Assembly (NCBI GenBank): GCA_020882975.1
Contig: JAHRFD010000018.1
Location: 56,130-120,129, forward strand
Source of the DNA: Microcoleus sp. EPA2
GTDB lineage: Bacteria; Cyanobacteriota; Cyanobacteriia; Cyanobacteriales; Microcoleaceae
Length of the DNA stretch: 64,000 nucleotides
Direction of reading: 5' to 3'
Shown here: piece after piece, positions 55,610 to 64,000 of the stretch
Position numbering within the stretch: the first letter of the stretch is position 1
Layout: every line of letters begins with the position of its first letter
Program-made: the position numbers and the translations under genes
Notes under the pieces: generated by a model
The model's database searches: none
What the model was told of the DNA's origin: nothing
What the model saw: only the letters and a program-made list of their open reading frames with translations

Positions 55610-58600
55610 ATGAATAGAATCGACCGCAAAAAAAAATCTATAAAAAAAATTACTACAGTAAACAATTCCTTGACACCCAACATTTTACTGGTAGATGACA
55701 GTCCAGAAATATTGCATCTTTTTTCAACACTATTGTCTAAGCTGGGGTACAAAGTCCGACCAACCAGAGATGCTAATTTGGCTCTAAAATTTGCGCTGAG
55801 AAATCCGCCCGACTTGATATTGCTGGACATTATGATGCCGGACATGGATGGCTATGAAGTCTGCGAAAAACTCAAAGCTTGCGAACAAACAAAAGATATA
55901 CCTGTGATTTTTATCAGCGCTTTAAATGAAGTATTTGATAAAGTTAAAGCCTTTTCTCTGGGGGCTGTAGACTATATTACCAAACCGTTTCAGCTAGAAG
56001 AAGTGGTAGCTCGCATCGAAAATCAACTGAATCTTCGTCGTCTTTCTCAACAAGTATTAGTCCAAAATGCCAGACTTCAAGCAGAAATTGAAGAACACAA
56101 ACGCACCGAAGCCGAACTGCGAGAAAGCCAGCGGTGGTTGTCTGCAATAATTCAAACTAATCCTAATTTGTTGTACGTTTACGATTTAATAGAAGACCGA
56201 AATCTTTATCTCAACCGTGAAGTTTCTACCGAGCTAGGTTATACCTTGGAAGAAATACAGCAGATGCCAGGAGCGTTGATTTCTCAATTAATCCACCCTG
56301 ATGATACCGCTGCATGGTCAGCACACATAGACAAACTTGAGCAAGCAAAAGACGGAGAAAGCTTTGAATTTGAGTATCGACTCCAACACAAAAATGGTGA
56401 ATATTGGTGGTTTTTCAGTCGAGATACCGTATTTGCTAGAACTGAAGATGGCAAACCTTGTAAAATTTTGGGAACTGCAACTGAAATTAGCAGTCGCAAA
56501 CAAGCAGAACTGGAACGTAAAACAGCATTGACTGCTTTAGAAAGGCTGATTAAGCAAAGATTTTTGCTAGAAACCATTACTCTAGAAATTCGCTATAACT
56601 TAAACCCCGATCAAGTCTTTCAGACAGCCGCCGCCCAAATCGGTAGAGTTTTTAACGCTGATTGCTGTTTAATTCACACTTACATAGTAGACCCTCCTTG
56701 TATTCCTTGTGTTGCTCAGTATCAAAAATTAGGAGTAGAATCCGTAGCCTTGATGGATGTAGAAATTCCCATTGATGACAATCCTCATGCTGAATTTGTA
56801 TTATCTCAAGATAAAGCTGTAGTGTCTGAGGATGTTTTTACGGAACCACTGCTAGAATCTACCAGGCATTTAGTCGAACAAATAAATTTAAAATCTATGA
56901 TGGCAATTCGTACCTCCTATCAAGGAAAAGCGAATGGGCTCATGGCATTACATCAGTACGATGGTCCTCGAAGTTGGACGCAAGATGAAGTCAGATTATT
57001 TGAGTCCGTGGCTGCACAAATGGGAATTGCCATCGCTCAATCCAATCTTTTGCAACAAGATAAACAGCAACGAATTCAACTTCAAAAAAGTGAAGCTAGT
57101 CTAGCAGCAGCCCAAAAACTTGCAAGGCTAGGTAGTTGGAAATTTGATCCCTTAGCCCAGAAATATAGTTGGTCTGAAGAAGTATTCCGCATTTTTGGTT
57201 TCGATCCAGCTCAACCTGAACCCCCCTATGCCCAAATCGACCAGATGTATCATCCCGATGACAAAGAGTGTTTTATGGAAACTGTAAACCGGGCTATTTC
57301 CGACAGAAAACCCTACAAACACGAGTTACGAATTTTGCATGATGATGGTCAAGTTCGATATATAGAAGTGAGGGGAGAAGGTGTTTTTAATGAAACGGGG
57401 GAATCGATTGAACTCTTAGGTACGGTCATGGATATTACTGAACGTAAACAAGCAGAATTAGCTCTTAAAATTAGTGAAGAACGTTTTTATTTAGCCTTTG
57501 AAGCTAGTGCCATGGGATTGTTTGATTGGAATATTGCAACCGGAGAAGTATATTTTAATCAGCAGTGGAAGACTATGTTGGGCTATGAAGTAGACGATAT
57601 TAAAAATACTCTTAAATCCTGGGAGGAACTGATACATCCAGAGGATTTTCCATTGACTCAAGAGGCGTTGGCATCTCACATTTCTGGGAACAGTCCACTT
57701 TACGAAGTAGAATTTAGGATGCTGGCCAAATCCGGTGAATGGAAGTGGATTTTGGCTCAAGCTAAGGTAATGGAACGGGATTATGCGGGCAATCCGCTGC
57801 GGATGACTGGTACTCATATCGATATTAGCGATCGCAAACAAGGAGAAGTGGCTTTGCGAAGCAGCGAACAACGAGAACGGGAAAAAGCCCAACAGTTAGA
57901 ACAAACTTTAGAAAAATTAAAACGCACTCAATCTCAACTCATTCAAGCCGAAAAAATGTCAGGTATCGGGCAAATGGTGGCGGGAGTAGCCCACGAAATT
58001 AATAACCCAATTAGCTTTATTTATGGTAATATTAATCCAGCTTCAAGATATGCTGGAGATTTGCTAAGCTTAATAAAATTATATGAGAAATATTATCCTG
58101 AACCCGCTCTAGAAATTGCCGATAAGTTAGAAGAAATAGATGCGGAATTTATTGCGGAGGACTTTCCTAAAATCTTGGGTTCTATGCAGGAAGGTGCTAA
58201 CAGAATTAAGGAGATTGTCTTGTCTTTGCGAAATTTTTCGAGACTGGATGAAAGAGACCGCAAATTAGTAGATATTCATGAAGGGATTGAGAGCACTTTA
58301 GTAATTTTGCAGCACCGATTGAAGGAACAGCCCAAACGTGGAGAAATTGCAATTATTAAAAAGTACGGAAAACTGCCCCAAATTCAGTGCTATCCAGCTC
58401 AACTCAATCAGGTTTTTATGAATATAATTTCAAATGCGATCGATGCTTTGACAGACTTAGCAACTAATAGCAACGATGACATATCTATGGAGATTCGCAT
58501 TACTACGGAAGTCAGTGGCGAAAATCAAGTATGCGTGCGTATTGCTGACAATGGACCCGGAATTAGTGAGGAAATTCAGTCCAGAATATTTGACCCATTT

Positions 58601-58747
58601 TTTACTACTAAACCTGTGGGTAGTGGTACTGGTTTGGGATTGTCGATTAGTTACCAAATTGTCAAAGACAGACACTGCGGTGAATTGAGATGTTATTCTG
58701 AACTTGGTAAGGGTACGGAATTTGCGATCGCAGTCCCAATTTTTTGA
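55610..58747 (+). CDS. Hybrid histidine kinase REC-PAS-GAF-PAS-PAS-HisKA-HATPase
   Basis: A 1045-residue soluble kinase with aagggg upstream of the ATG. Receiver (about 22-140, ILLVDDSPEILHLF, LILLDIMMPDMDGYEV), coiled coil, PAS/PAC (about 175-305), GAF (about 320-490; no bilin cysteine motif recognised), two more PAS domains (about 500-745), then histidine in MSGIGQMVAGVAHEINNPIS and an ATP-binding domain (NAIDAL, DNGPGISEEI, GSGTGLGLSISYQIV). The H-box region is long and resembles that of the 477-residue kinase at 22233-23666. It is far from the five-gene signalling cluster but of the same type. Signal unknown. Confidence 0.9.
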   Translation: MNRIDRKKKSIKKITTVNNSLTPNILLVDDSPEILHLFSTLLSKLGYKVRPTRDANLALKFALRNPPDLILLDIMMPDMDGYEVCEKLKACEQTKDIPVIFISALNEVFDKVKAFSLGAVDYITKPFQLEEVVARIENQLNLRRLSQQVLVQNARLQAEIEEHKRTEAELRESQRWLSAIIQTNPNLLYVYDLIEDRNLYLNREVSTELGYTLEEIQQMPGALISQLIHPDDTAAWSAHIDKLEQAKDGESFEFEYRLQHKNGEYWWFFSRDTVFARTEDGKPCKILGTATEISSRKQAELERKTALTALERLIKQRFLLETITLEIRYNLNPDQVFQTAAAQIGRVFNADCCLIHTYIVDPPCIPCVAQYQKLGVESVALMDVEIPIDDNPHAEFVLSQDKAVVSEDVFTEPLLESTRHLVEQINLKSMMAIRTSYQGKANGLMALHQYDGPRSWTQDEVRLFESVAAQMGIAIAQSNLLQQDKQQRIQLQKSEASLAAAQKLARLGSWKFDPLAQKYSWSEEVFRIFGFDPAQPEPPYAQIDQMYHPDDKECFMETVNRAISDRKPYKHELRILHDDGQVRYIEVRGEGVFNETGESIELLGTVMDITERKQAELALKISEERFYLAFEASAMGLFDWNIATGEVYFNQQWKTMLGYEVDDIKNTLKSWEELIHPEDFPLTQEALASHISGNSPLYEVEFRMLAKSGEWKWILAQAKVMERDYAGNPLRMTGTHIDISDRKQGEVALRSSEQREREKAQQLEQTLEKLKRTQSQLIQAEKMSGIGQMVAGVAHEINNPISFIYGNINPASRYAGDLLSLIKLYEKYYPEPALEIADKLEEIDAEFIAEDFPKILGSMQEGANRIKEIVLSLRNFSRLDERDRKLVDIHEGIESTLVILQHRLKEQPKRGEIAIIKKYGKLPQIQCYPAQLNQVFMNIISNAIDALTDLATNSNDDISMEIRITTEVSGENQVCVRIADNGPGISEEIQSRIFDPFFTTKPVGSGTGLGLSISYQIVKDRHCGELRCYSELGKGTEFAIAVPIF

Positions 58748-58761
58748 ACCAAGGAAGAAAC

Positions 58762-58797
58762 CAGAGGGAAGAATTGGTTGAGCAATCCTTCCCTCTG
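58762..58797 (+). terminator. Possible terminator after the 1045-residue kinase
   Basis: cagagggaag (58762-58771) pairs with cttccctctg (58788-58797) 14 bp after the stop; no clear T-run follows, so it may act with Rho or only stabilise the end. Confidence 0.5.
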
Positions 58798-59006
58798 CTT
58801 CTGAGTACCTGGATGCTTTGTCAAGGTTTCATTACTTCTGGGCCTTGAAATATTTAATCGAAATAGGTTTTTATGTGATATAATTAAAAGTTACTTTTTT
58901 CGCCGTGAGATGTTGCACTCTTTCTGCGACGAGCCAACATAGTAGTTTTTCTCTAGGAAACTCTGTCAACTTAAGTCTGTAGCATCTACAACATTTTAAC
59001 TGAATT

Positions 59007-61121
59007 ATGACTGACTCAATTCGCTTTCTGATGTGCGCTCCCGACCACTACGATGTGGACTACGTGATTAATCCGTGGATGGAGGGCAATGTCCACAAAT
59101 CATCGCGCGATCGCGCCGTCGAACAGTGGGAAAAACTGTACCACGTCCTCAAAGAAAATGCCATTGTAGACCTCGTACCGCCTCAAAAAGGCTGGCCGGA
59201 CATGGTTTTCACCGCCAACGCGGGTTTACTTTTAGGTAATACCTTTGTGCTGAGTCGTTTCTATCACAAAGAACGTCAAGGCGAAGAACCCTATTTCAAA
59301 GCATGGTTTGAGGAGAAAGGTTTCACGGTTCACGAACTACCGAAAGACTTGCCGTTTGAGGGTGCTGGTGATGCTTTGCTCGATCGCGAAGGCCGCTGGT
59401 TGTGGGCCGGATACGGCTTCCGTTCGGAACTCGATTCTCACCCATTGCTCGCCAAATGGCTGAATATCGAAGTGCTTTCTCTGCGTTTAGTAGACGAACG
59501 TTTCTATCACTTAGATACCTGTTTTTGTCCCCTCACAGGTGGCTATTTACTCTACTACCCAGCAGCATTTGATTCCTACTCAAACCGCTTAATTGAAATG
59601 CGGGTAGCGCCGGAAAAACGGATTGCCATTGAAGAAGCGGATGCCGCAAATTTTGCGTGTAATGCTGTCAATATTGACAAAATTGTGGTAATGAATAAGG
59701 TCAGCGAAGGCTTGAAAACACGCATCACTAAAGCTGGGTTTAAAGTAATTGAAACCCCGATGAGTGAATTTCTGAAAGCTGGCGGTGCTTGTAAGTGTTT
59801 GACGTTGCGGGTAACGGAGCCGATTCAAGAAGATCGATCGGCAAACGTGATGGTAGAAAGCCGCACAATTCGCATGGAAGGTCATTTGCTGGATGCTGGT
59901 TTAATTAGTCGTGCTTTGGACTTAATTGTCGATCTTGGTGGCAGTTTCCAAGTGCTGAATTTCAATCTGGGAGAGCAGCGTCAAAGCACATCCAGTGCTG
60001 ACGTTAAAGTTTCGGCTCCTTCCCATGATGTGATGGAAGAAATGATGGGAATGCTGATCGACTTGGGTGCAGTGCCTCCACCCCAAGAGATTTGCGATGC
60101 TATTTTAGAACCTGTAGTGCAAGATGGCGTTGGACCGGACGACTTTTATGTTAGTACGATTTATCCGACGGAAGTGCGGGTAAATAACCAGTGGGTGAAA
60201 GCGCAAAATCAGCGGATGGATGGGGCAGTCGCAATTACTGAAACTGCTGATGGCCCAGTCGCTACCTGCAAATTATTGCGGGATTTAAAAGTAGGAGAAA
60301 AGGTGGTTGTGGATGTGGTTGGCATTCGCACTATTCGCAAAACAGAATCGCGGGAACAGCGGAATTCTCAGGAATTTAGCTTTATGTCGGGGAGTGTTTC
60401 TAGCGAACGCCGCGTCGAATTGGTGGTGGAACAAGTAGCGTGGGAATTGCGCCAAATTCGCGATCGCGGTGGTAAAGTTGTTGTTACCGCCGGGCCTGTG
60501 GTCATCCATACTGGTGGTGGCGAACATTTAGCGCATTTGATTCGGGAAGGTTACGTGCAAGCGTTGTTGGGTGGCAATGCGATCGCGGTGCATGACATGG
60601 AACAATCGAACATGGGAACCTCTTTGGGGGTTGACATGAAACGGGGTGTTGCTGTGCGCGGTGGACACCGACACCACTTGAAAATAATTAACACTGTGCG
60701 GCGTTATGGCAGTATTGCTAAAGCTGTTGAAGCAGGGCTGATTACTAATGGTGTAATGTACGAGTGTGTCAAGAACAATATACCGTTTTCCTTAGCTGGT
60801 TCGATTCGCGATGATGGTCCACTTCCTGACACGCAAATGGATTTAATTAAGGCTCAAGAACATTATACTGAACTGTTACGCGGTGCAGATATGGTGTTAA
60901 TGTTGTCCTCTATGTTGCACTCGATTGGTGTGGGAAATATGACTCCGGCTGGTGTGAAGATGGTCTGTGTGGACATTAATCCGGCGGTGGTGACTAAATT
61001 GAGCGATCGGGGTTCGATCGAATCTACTGGTGTGGTTACTGATGTGGGATTGTTCCTGAGTTTGTTGGTGAATCAATTGGATAAATTGACTAGCCGTCAT
61101 CATTTAACTCAATCTGTTTAG
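59007..61121 (+). CDS. agrE: Bifunctional arginine dihydrolase/ornithine cyclodeaminase-like AgrE (ArgZ)
   Basis: A 704-residue fusion. The N-terminal amidinotransferase-fold domain (1-285) converts arginine to ornithine, CO2 and ammonia; residues matching the described catalytic set are Asn-71 (FTANAG), Glu-118 (LPFEGAGDA), His-168 (RFYHLD) and Cys-264 (GGACKCLTL). The C-terminal domain (about 290-704) is of the ornithine cyclodeaminase (LOR/SDH) type, giving proline (GGNAIAVHDMEQ, HRHHLKIINTVRRYGSIAKA). In Anabaena AgrE mobilises cyanophycin-derived arginine. Sits in a window with argG and gltS. Length is normal. Confidence 0.95.
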   Translation: MTDSIRFLMCAPDHYDVDYVINPWMEGNVHKSSRDRAVEQWEKLYHVLKENAIVDLVPPQKGWPDMVFTANAGLLLGNTFVLSRFYHKERQGEEPYFKAWFEEKGFTVHELPKDLPFEGAGDALLDREGRWLWAGYGFRSELDSHPLLAKWLNIEVLSLRLVDERFYHLDTCFCPLTGGYLLYYPAAFDSYSNRLIEMRVAPEKRIAIEEADAANFACNAVNIDKIVVMNKVSEGLKTRITKAGFKVIETPMSEFLKAGGACKCLTLRVTEPIQEDRSANVMVESRTIRMEGHLLDAGLISRALDLIVDLGGSFQVLNFNLGEQRQSTSSADVKVSAPSHDVMEEMMGMLIDLGAVPPPQEICDAILEPVVQDGVGPDDFYVSTIYPTEVRVNNQWVKAQNQRMDGAVAITETADGPVATCKLLRDLKVGEKVVVDVVGIRTIRKTESREQRNSQEFSFMSGSVSSERRVELVVEQVAWELRQIRDRGGKVVVTAGPVVIHTGGGEHLAHLIREGYVQALLGGNAIAVHDMEQSNMGTSLGVDMKRGVAVRGGHRHHLKIINTVRRYGSIAKAVEAGLITNGVMYECVKNNIPFSLAGSIRDDGPLPDTQMDLIKAQEHYTELLRGADMVLMLSSMLHSIGVGNMTPAGVKMVCVDINPAVVTKLSDRGSIESTGVVTDVGLFLSLLVNQLDKLTSRHHLTQSV

Positions 61122-61167
61122 ATTTAGCTAGTAGGGTGTGTTTTGAAACCCGGAGATCCCCCCTAGC

Positions 61168-61194
61168 GGGCGGGCACGGGGGCACCGCCCCTAC
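61168..61194. repeat. 27-bp GC-rich repeat ending cccctac
   Basis: Differs by one base from 37774-37800. It lies downstream of agrE in a cluster of C/G-rich hairpins (cccccttttt...aaggggg near 61222-61245). Confidence 0.8.
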
Positions 61195-61312
61195 AAGGGG
61201 GGACTGGAAGCACTCAAAGTCCCCCTTTTTAAGGGGGATTTAGGGGGATCGAGACTAGGCTACAACCCTAATTTAGAGTGCGAAATCCCGATAAATCTTG
61301 AGGGCAAAATCC

Positions 61313-61837
61313 ATGGTACAGGAATTAATTGACCTGAAAACTTGCATTTTGGAAGGCAGGAATGAAGATGCTCTAGCAATTGTCGATGAATTAGAGGGCA
61401 TGAGCAAACAAGCAACTCTGCGGAATATAGGGTCTTGTTTGCTGATTCTACTCATCCACCTAATTAAAAACCAAGTTGAGCAGCTTTTAACAAATTCTTG
61501 GGCTGCTTCTATTGCTAATTCAATCCGAGGTATTAAAAAGCTCAATCTCAAGGATAATAAAACATCCTACTACATCAATGATTCGGAGTGGGAGCCTTTT
61601 CTAGAAGATGAACTGGAAGCGGCAATTCGTGAGGCTAGTAGGGAAGTGTTGGAAGGCAAATTAAACCGCGCTCAACTGAATTTAAGAGTGGACAGAGAGC
61701 AAATTATGGCGATCGCCACTGGGCTACTATTGTTGACTTACAATTATTCAAGGAAGGAATTAGAAGATGCGATCGATGAATATTTGTCGCAGTTGCCTGG
61801 GGGTGAAGATTGGAATTTAGAGATTAAATTACAATAA
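61313..61837 (+). CDS. DUF29-like helical protein
   Basis: A 174-residue helical protein from ATG 61313 (MVQELIDL) behind gaggg; the longer frame adds five unlikely residues. The pattern LAIVDELEGMSKQATLRNIG, SCLLILLIHLIKNQVEQLL and NSWAASIANSIRGIKKLN resembles the cyanobacterial DUF29 family. No membrane signal despite a hydrophobic helix. Its function is unknown. It stands alone, convergent with the citrate synthase gene. Confidence 0.7.
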   Translation: MVQELIDLKTCILEGRNEDALAIVDELEGMSKQATLRNIGSCLLILLIHLIKNQVEQLLTNSWAASIANSIRGIKKLNLKDNKTSYYINDSEWEPFLEDELEAAIREASREVLEGKLNRAQLNLRVDREQIMAIATGLLLLTYNYSRKELEDAIDEYLSQLPGGEDWNLEIKLQ

Positions 61838-61841
61838 AAAG

Positions 61842-61863
61842 CCTCAGACTCCCTAGTCTGAGG
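61842..61863 (-). terminator. Intrinsic terminator for the citrate synthase transcript
   Basis: cctcagact / agtctgagg, 4-nt loop; on the minus strand the hairpin is followed by a T-rich run (ctttttattg). It lies 145 bp after the citrate synthase stop and 5 bp after the DUF29-like stop, so it separates convergent genes. Confidence 0.7.
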
Positions 61864-62008
61864 ACTGGATTTCCTGAAAATCGTCACTTAATAACATTGT
61901 GGCGAACGAACAGGAGATAATACAAGGGGGTGCAACCCATCACTGCATTTTTTGGATAAGGCAGAAGGCTGTTTCGAGTTTTGAGTGGTGGGTTTTTAAT
62001 TCCCAACT

Positions 62009-63148
62009 TTAGGATCTTTCCCCGATCGCAATATAAGGAGCACCGTGAGTCCCCGTATATATTTGAGTAGGGCGGTAAATGCGGTTTGCCTCTAACTGTT
62101 CCTTCCAGTGAGCTAGCCAGCCAGCAACGCGGGCGATCGCAAAAACTGGTGTAAACAAGTCTGTAGGAATTCCCATTTTCCGATAAACCAAACCAGAATA
62201 GAAATCTACATTGGCATAAATTCCTTTCTGACCCAGTTTTTCTTCCACCACTTCTTCCAACTTGACAGCAATGTCGTAATAATCATCGCTACCGAAGTTC
62301 TCAAATAACTGTTCTGCTAACCCTTGGAGAATAGTTGCTCTGGGATCTTTCACCTTGTAAACCCGGTGGCCGAAACCCATGATTTTTTCCTTGTTTTCAA
62401 CGCAGTTTTCGACAAAAGGTCGCACGTTTTCTACGGAACCAATTTTCTCCAACATCTCAATCACTTCTTCATTCGCCCCCCCATGCAATGGCCCGGCTAA
62501 AGTCCCAACTGCTGAAGCAATTACCCCATAAGGGTCTGTCAGCGTCGAAGCTGTTACCATTGCCGAAAATGTAGAAGCATTGATGGTATGTTCCGCGTGG
62601 AGAGTCAGACAAGCATCAAAAATATTAGCCAACAGCGGATCGGGTTCTCGCTCGTTGAGCATATAAAGAAAGTTAGCCGAGTAGTTCAAGTCGTCCCTCG
62701 GTAGCAGAGGGTCATTACCCCGTCGCATTTGTTGGAATGCTGCCACCATTGTCGGAATTTTGGCTAGCAGTCGCACTACAGCTTCTCGAATGTATGCTGG
62801 GTTGGCTAGAGCTCGGCGCGAGTAAAACAAACCCAAGGCCGCTGCTGAAGCTTGCAGAGCATCCATGGGATGTCCTCTTTCGGGGAAGCATTTCATCATG
62901 TCCCGGATGCGATATTTGATCCGGCGATGATACCGAATTTCATGCTCGAAGGCTTCTAGTTCTTCCTTTGTCGGAAGTACGCCCCAGATTAATAAATATG
63001 CAGTTTCCACAAAGGAACTTTTGAGTGCTAGTTCCTCGATGCTAATACCACGATATTCTAGTACCCCTTTTTGTCCATCTACAAAGCTAATGCTGGATAA
63101 GGTAGCAGGAACACCTTCTAAACCTGGCTTGAATTCGCCGACGACCAT
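62009..63148 (-). CDS. gltA: Citrate synthase
   Basis: A 379-residue type of citrate synthase usual for cyanobacteria: catalytic residues His in LHAEHTINASTFSA, His in KIMGFGHRVYKVKDPRA and Asp in YANVDFYSGLVYRKMGI; also GPLHGGANEEV. It condenses acetyl-CoA and oxaloacetate and feeds 2-oxoglutarate supply to gltS. A single ATG start; sixA lies 113 bp upstream on the same strand, possibly co-transcribed. Confidence 0.95.
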   Translation of the reverse strand: MVVGEFKPGLEGVPATLSSISFVDGQKGVLEYRGISIEELALKSSFVETAYLLIWGVLPTKEELEAFEHEIRYHRRIKYRIRDMMKCFPERGHPMDALQASAAALGLFYSRRALANPAYIREAVVRLLAKIPTMVAAFQQMRRGNDPLLPRDDLNYSANFLYMLNEREPDPLLANIFDACLTLHAEHTINASTFSAMVTASTLTDPYGVIASAVGTLAGPLHGGANEEVIEMLEKIGSVENVRPFVENCVENKEKIMGFGHRVYKVKDPRATILQGLAEQLFENFGSDDYYDIAVKLEEVVEEKLGQKGIYANVDFYSGLVYRKMGIPTDLFTPVFAIARVAGWLAHWKEQLEANRIYRPTQIYTGTHGAPYIAIGERS

Positions 63149-63261
63149 TGCGATACCGTGTTGTGTGAGTGGAATCTAATCTATTCAAAGTACATTAGCA
63201 GAAAGCAAGATAGTGTCGCCGCGTTAACAAACAATAATCAATTAATGTGGCTATTGGCTTT

Positions 63262-63756
63262 CTACCCCAGCAAAAACTTGGGCGACAGTAAACAGAACAT
63301 TTGGCTGCGGCCGACTGGGGAGCCTGTTTCGGGGAGGATTAAGCCGATCGCACCTGCTTTCTTGAGGATGATGGCATCTTGGGTTCTGCCCCAGAGCAAA
63401 GTTTCTGCCCAGTTGCCTAAGTCTGGTTGGTGCCCCACTAGAGCTAAGCTACGGCTTCCTGTTTCCTGCCACTGTTGGTACCATTCTAGCCAGTTGTGGA
63501 TGTCTCCTGATGGGGCTAGGACTGCTGATTCGGCGATTTGGGAACTCAAACCTGCTGTTTGCAGGATTTGGGCGGTTTGGGTGGCACGTAACAGGGGACT
63601 GGTGAGAATTAGGTCAAACTGAATTTCGATTTGATACAGGCGCTGGGCGACTTTTCGGGTTTTGGTCGCGCCCTCTTTAGTCAGTGGGCGTTCTTCGTCT
63701 GTCGCGTAGGCTTCGGGTTCGGCTGCGATGCCGTGACGGATCAGGTATAGATGCAC
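63262..63756 (-). CDS. sixA: SixA-type phosphohistidine phosphatase
   Basis: A 164-residue histidine phosphatase: LYLIRHGIAAEP with the catalytic RHG, DLILTSPLLRATQTAQIL and ALVGHQPDLGNW with the second His. SixA removes phosphate from histidine phosphotransfer proteins. It is upstream of gltA. The C terminus is slightly long but in family range. Confidence 0.9.
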   Translation of the reverse strand: MHLYLIRHGIAAEPEAYATDEERPLTKEGATKTRKVAQRLYQIEIQFDLILTSPLLRATQTAQILQTAGLSSQIAESAVLAPSGDIHNWLEWYQQWQETGSRSLALVGHQPDLGNWAETLLWGRTQDAIILKKAGAIGLILPETGSPVGRSQMFCLLSPKFLLG

Positions 63757-63882
63757 TGTGGCTGTCCTGTTTATTGCTGTTCGATCGCACTTTATTCGAT
63801 ATTTCGGGCGATCGAATTTCCGCGCTATTATACAGCTACTTTGAAATCCGCGATGTTATCTAGTTTACTTAGGGTTGACACT

Positions 63883-63904
63883 CCCCGGCCTTGAAGGCGC
63901 GGGG
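63883..63904 (-). other. Right-end hairpin of a second TnpB element
   Basis: On the minus strand ccccgcgcc...ggccgggg follows the tnpB stop. This hairpin and the sequence around it (agtgtcaa beyond) are the usual 3' end of cyanobacterial IS200/IS605 tnpB units and the scaffold of the guide RNA. Confidence 0.7.
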
Positions 63905-63913
63905 ATTCTTGGA

Positions 63914-64000
63914 TCAATCAGTCGATTTGCTCGTTGATGCTGCCATCAAAGAGTAGAGATCGGTCTGTCCCCAAGCGTTGATTTCGGTGTGCCCCACCGT
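63914..64000 (-). CDS. tnpB: TnpB C terminus, cut off by the window end
   Basis: The last 28 codons before the stop at 63914-63916, running off the right edge. They read TVGHTEINAWGQTDLYSLM, then AASTSKSTD, the kind of tail seen after the zinc finger of TnpB proteins. It differs from the tail of the TnpB at 34013-35233, so it is a different element. Completeness cannot be judged. Confidence 0.7.
   Translation of the reverse strand, partial: TVGHTEINAWGQTDLYSLMAASTSKSTD

Noticed and set aside
63158..63622. 154-residue plus-strand frame
   Set aside because: Shadow of sixA on the opposite strand.
1..64000. tRNA or rRNA genes
   Set aside because: No cloverleaf with a clear T-arm and no rRNA-like sequence was recognised by eye; a tRNAscan run would settle it.

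Overview
The window is chromosomal DNA of a phycoerythrin-making filamentous cyanobacterium, most likely an Oscillatoriales type such as Microcoleus or Oscillatoria. The evidence is a dense scatter of the HIP1 octamer gcgatcgc, a phycoerythrin (PE) assembly cluster, ferredoxin-dependent glutamate synthase, a GUN4 protein, the fused arginine dihydrolase AgrE, XisH/XisI and Uma2 proteins, large hybrid histidine kinases, and many heptamer and hairpin repeats. The lineage is inferred, not proven. No rRNA, tRNA or CRISPR array was recognised.

Layout. (1) 1-2507: a truncated helix-turn-helix gene, then an ABC/OLD-like ATPase overlapped by a small PD-(D/E)XK-like nuclease gene; this looks like an unnamed two-gene defence module. 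(2) 2576-13351: the PE cluster, with lyases and HEAT proteins (CpeF-, CpeS-, CpeT- and CpeU-like), bilin reductases PebA/PebB, activator CpeR, two PE rod linkers and an orphan phycobiliprotein-like gene. The PE subunit genes cpeBA are not here. (3) 13587-17392: a 37-residue membrane protein, glutathione peroxidase, two PRC-barrel/DUF2382 proteins and a DUF1499 protein. (4) 17460-27612: five co-directional signalling genes (response regulator, three hybrid kinases, response regulator-GAF-adenylate cyclase). (5) 28130-40442: a GHL10 glycosidase-like protein, a Ski2-like helicase, a TnpB insertion, an aspartoacylase-like protein, a GUN4 protein and a phosphodiester glycosidase-like protein.

(6) 40941-53639: glutamate synthase and argininosuccinate synthase enclose an accessory block (46.2-52.1 kb) with four Uma2 proteins, XisHI, an orphan Phd antitoxin, a DUF6232-like membrane protein with a partner sharing a sequence tag, and an HTH-pentapeptide-nuclease-like fusion. 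A 287-bp, about 98% identical copy of the inside of argG lies at the left end of the block. Two copies of a 65-bp inverted-repeat element bracket the block; a third copy lies in the PE cluster. (7) 53946-64000: a glycosyltransferase, a 1045-residue hybrid kinase, AgrE, a DUF29-like protein, citrate synthase, SixA, and the 3' tip of a second TnpB element.

How the genes fit together. PebA and PebB make phycoerythrobilin, the CpeS/T/U/F-type proteins attach it, the linkers build PE into rods and CpeR activates the PE genes. Glutamate synthase, ArgG, AgrE and citrate synthase sit around the glutamate-arginine-ornithine-proline node of nitrogen metabolism. The edge module and the 46-52 kb block carry nuclease-fold and regulator genes typical of defence or selfish islands. 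All assignments rest on reading the sequence; no database search was run.
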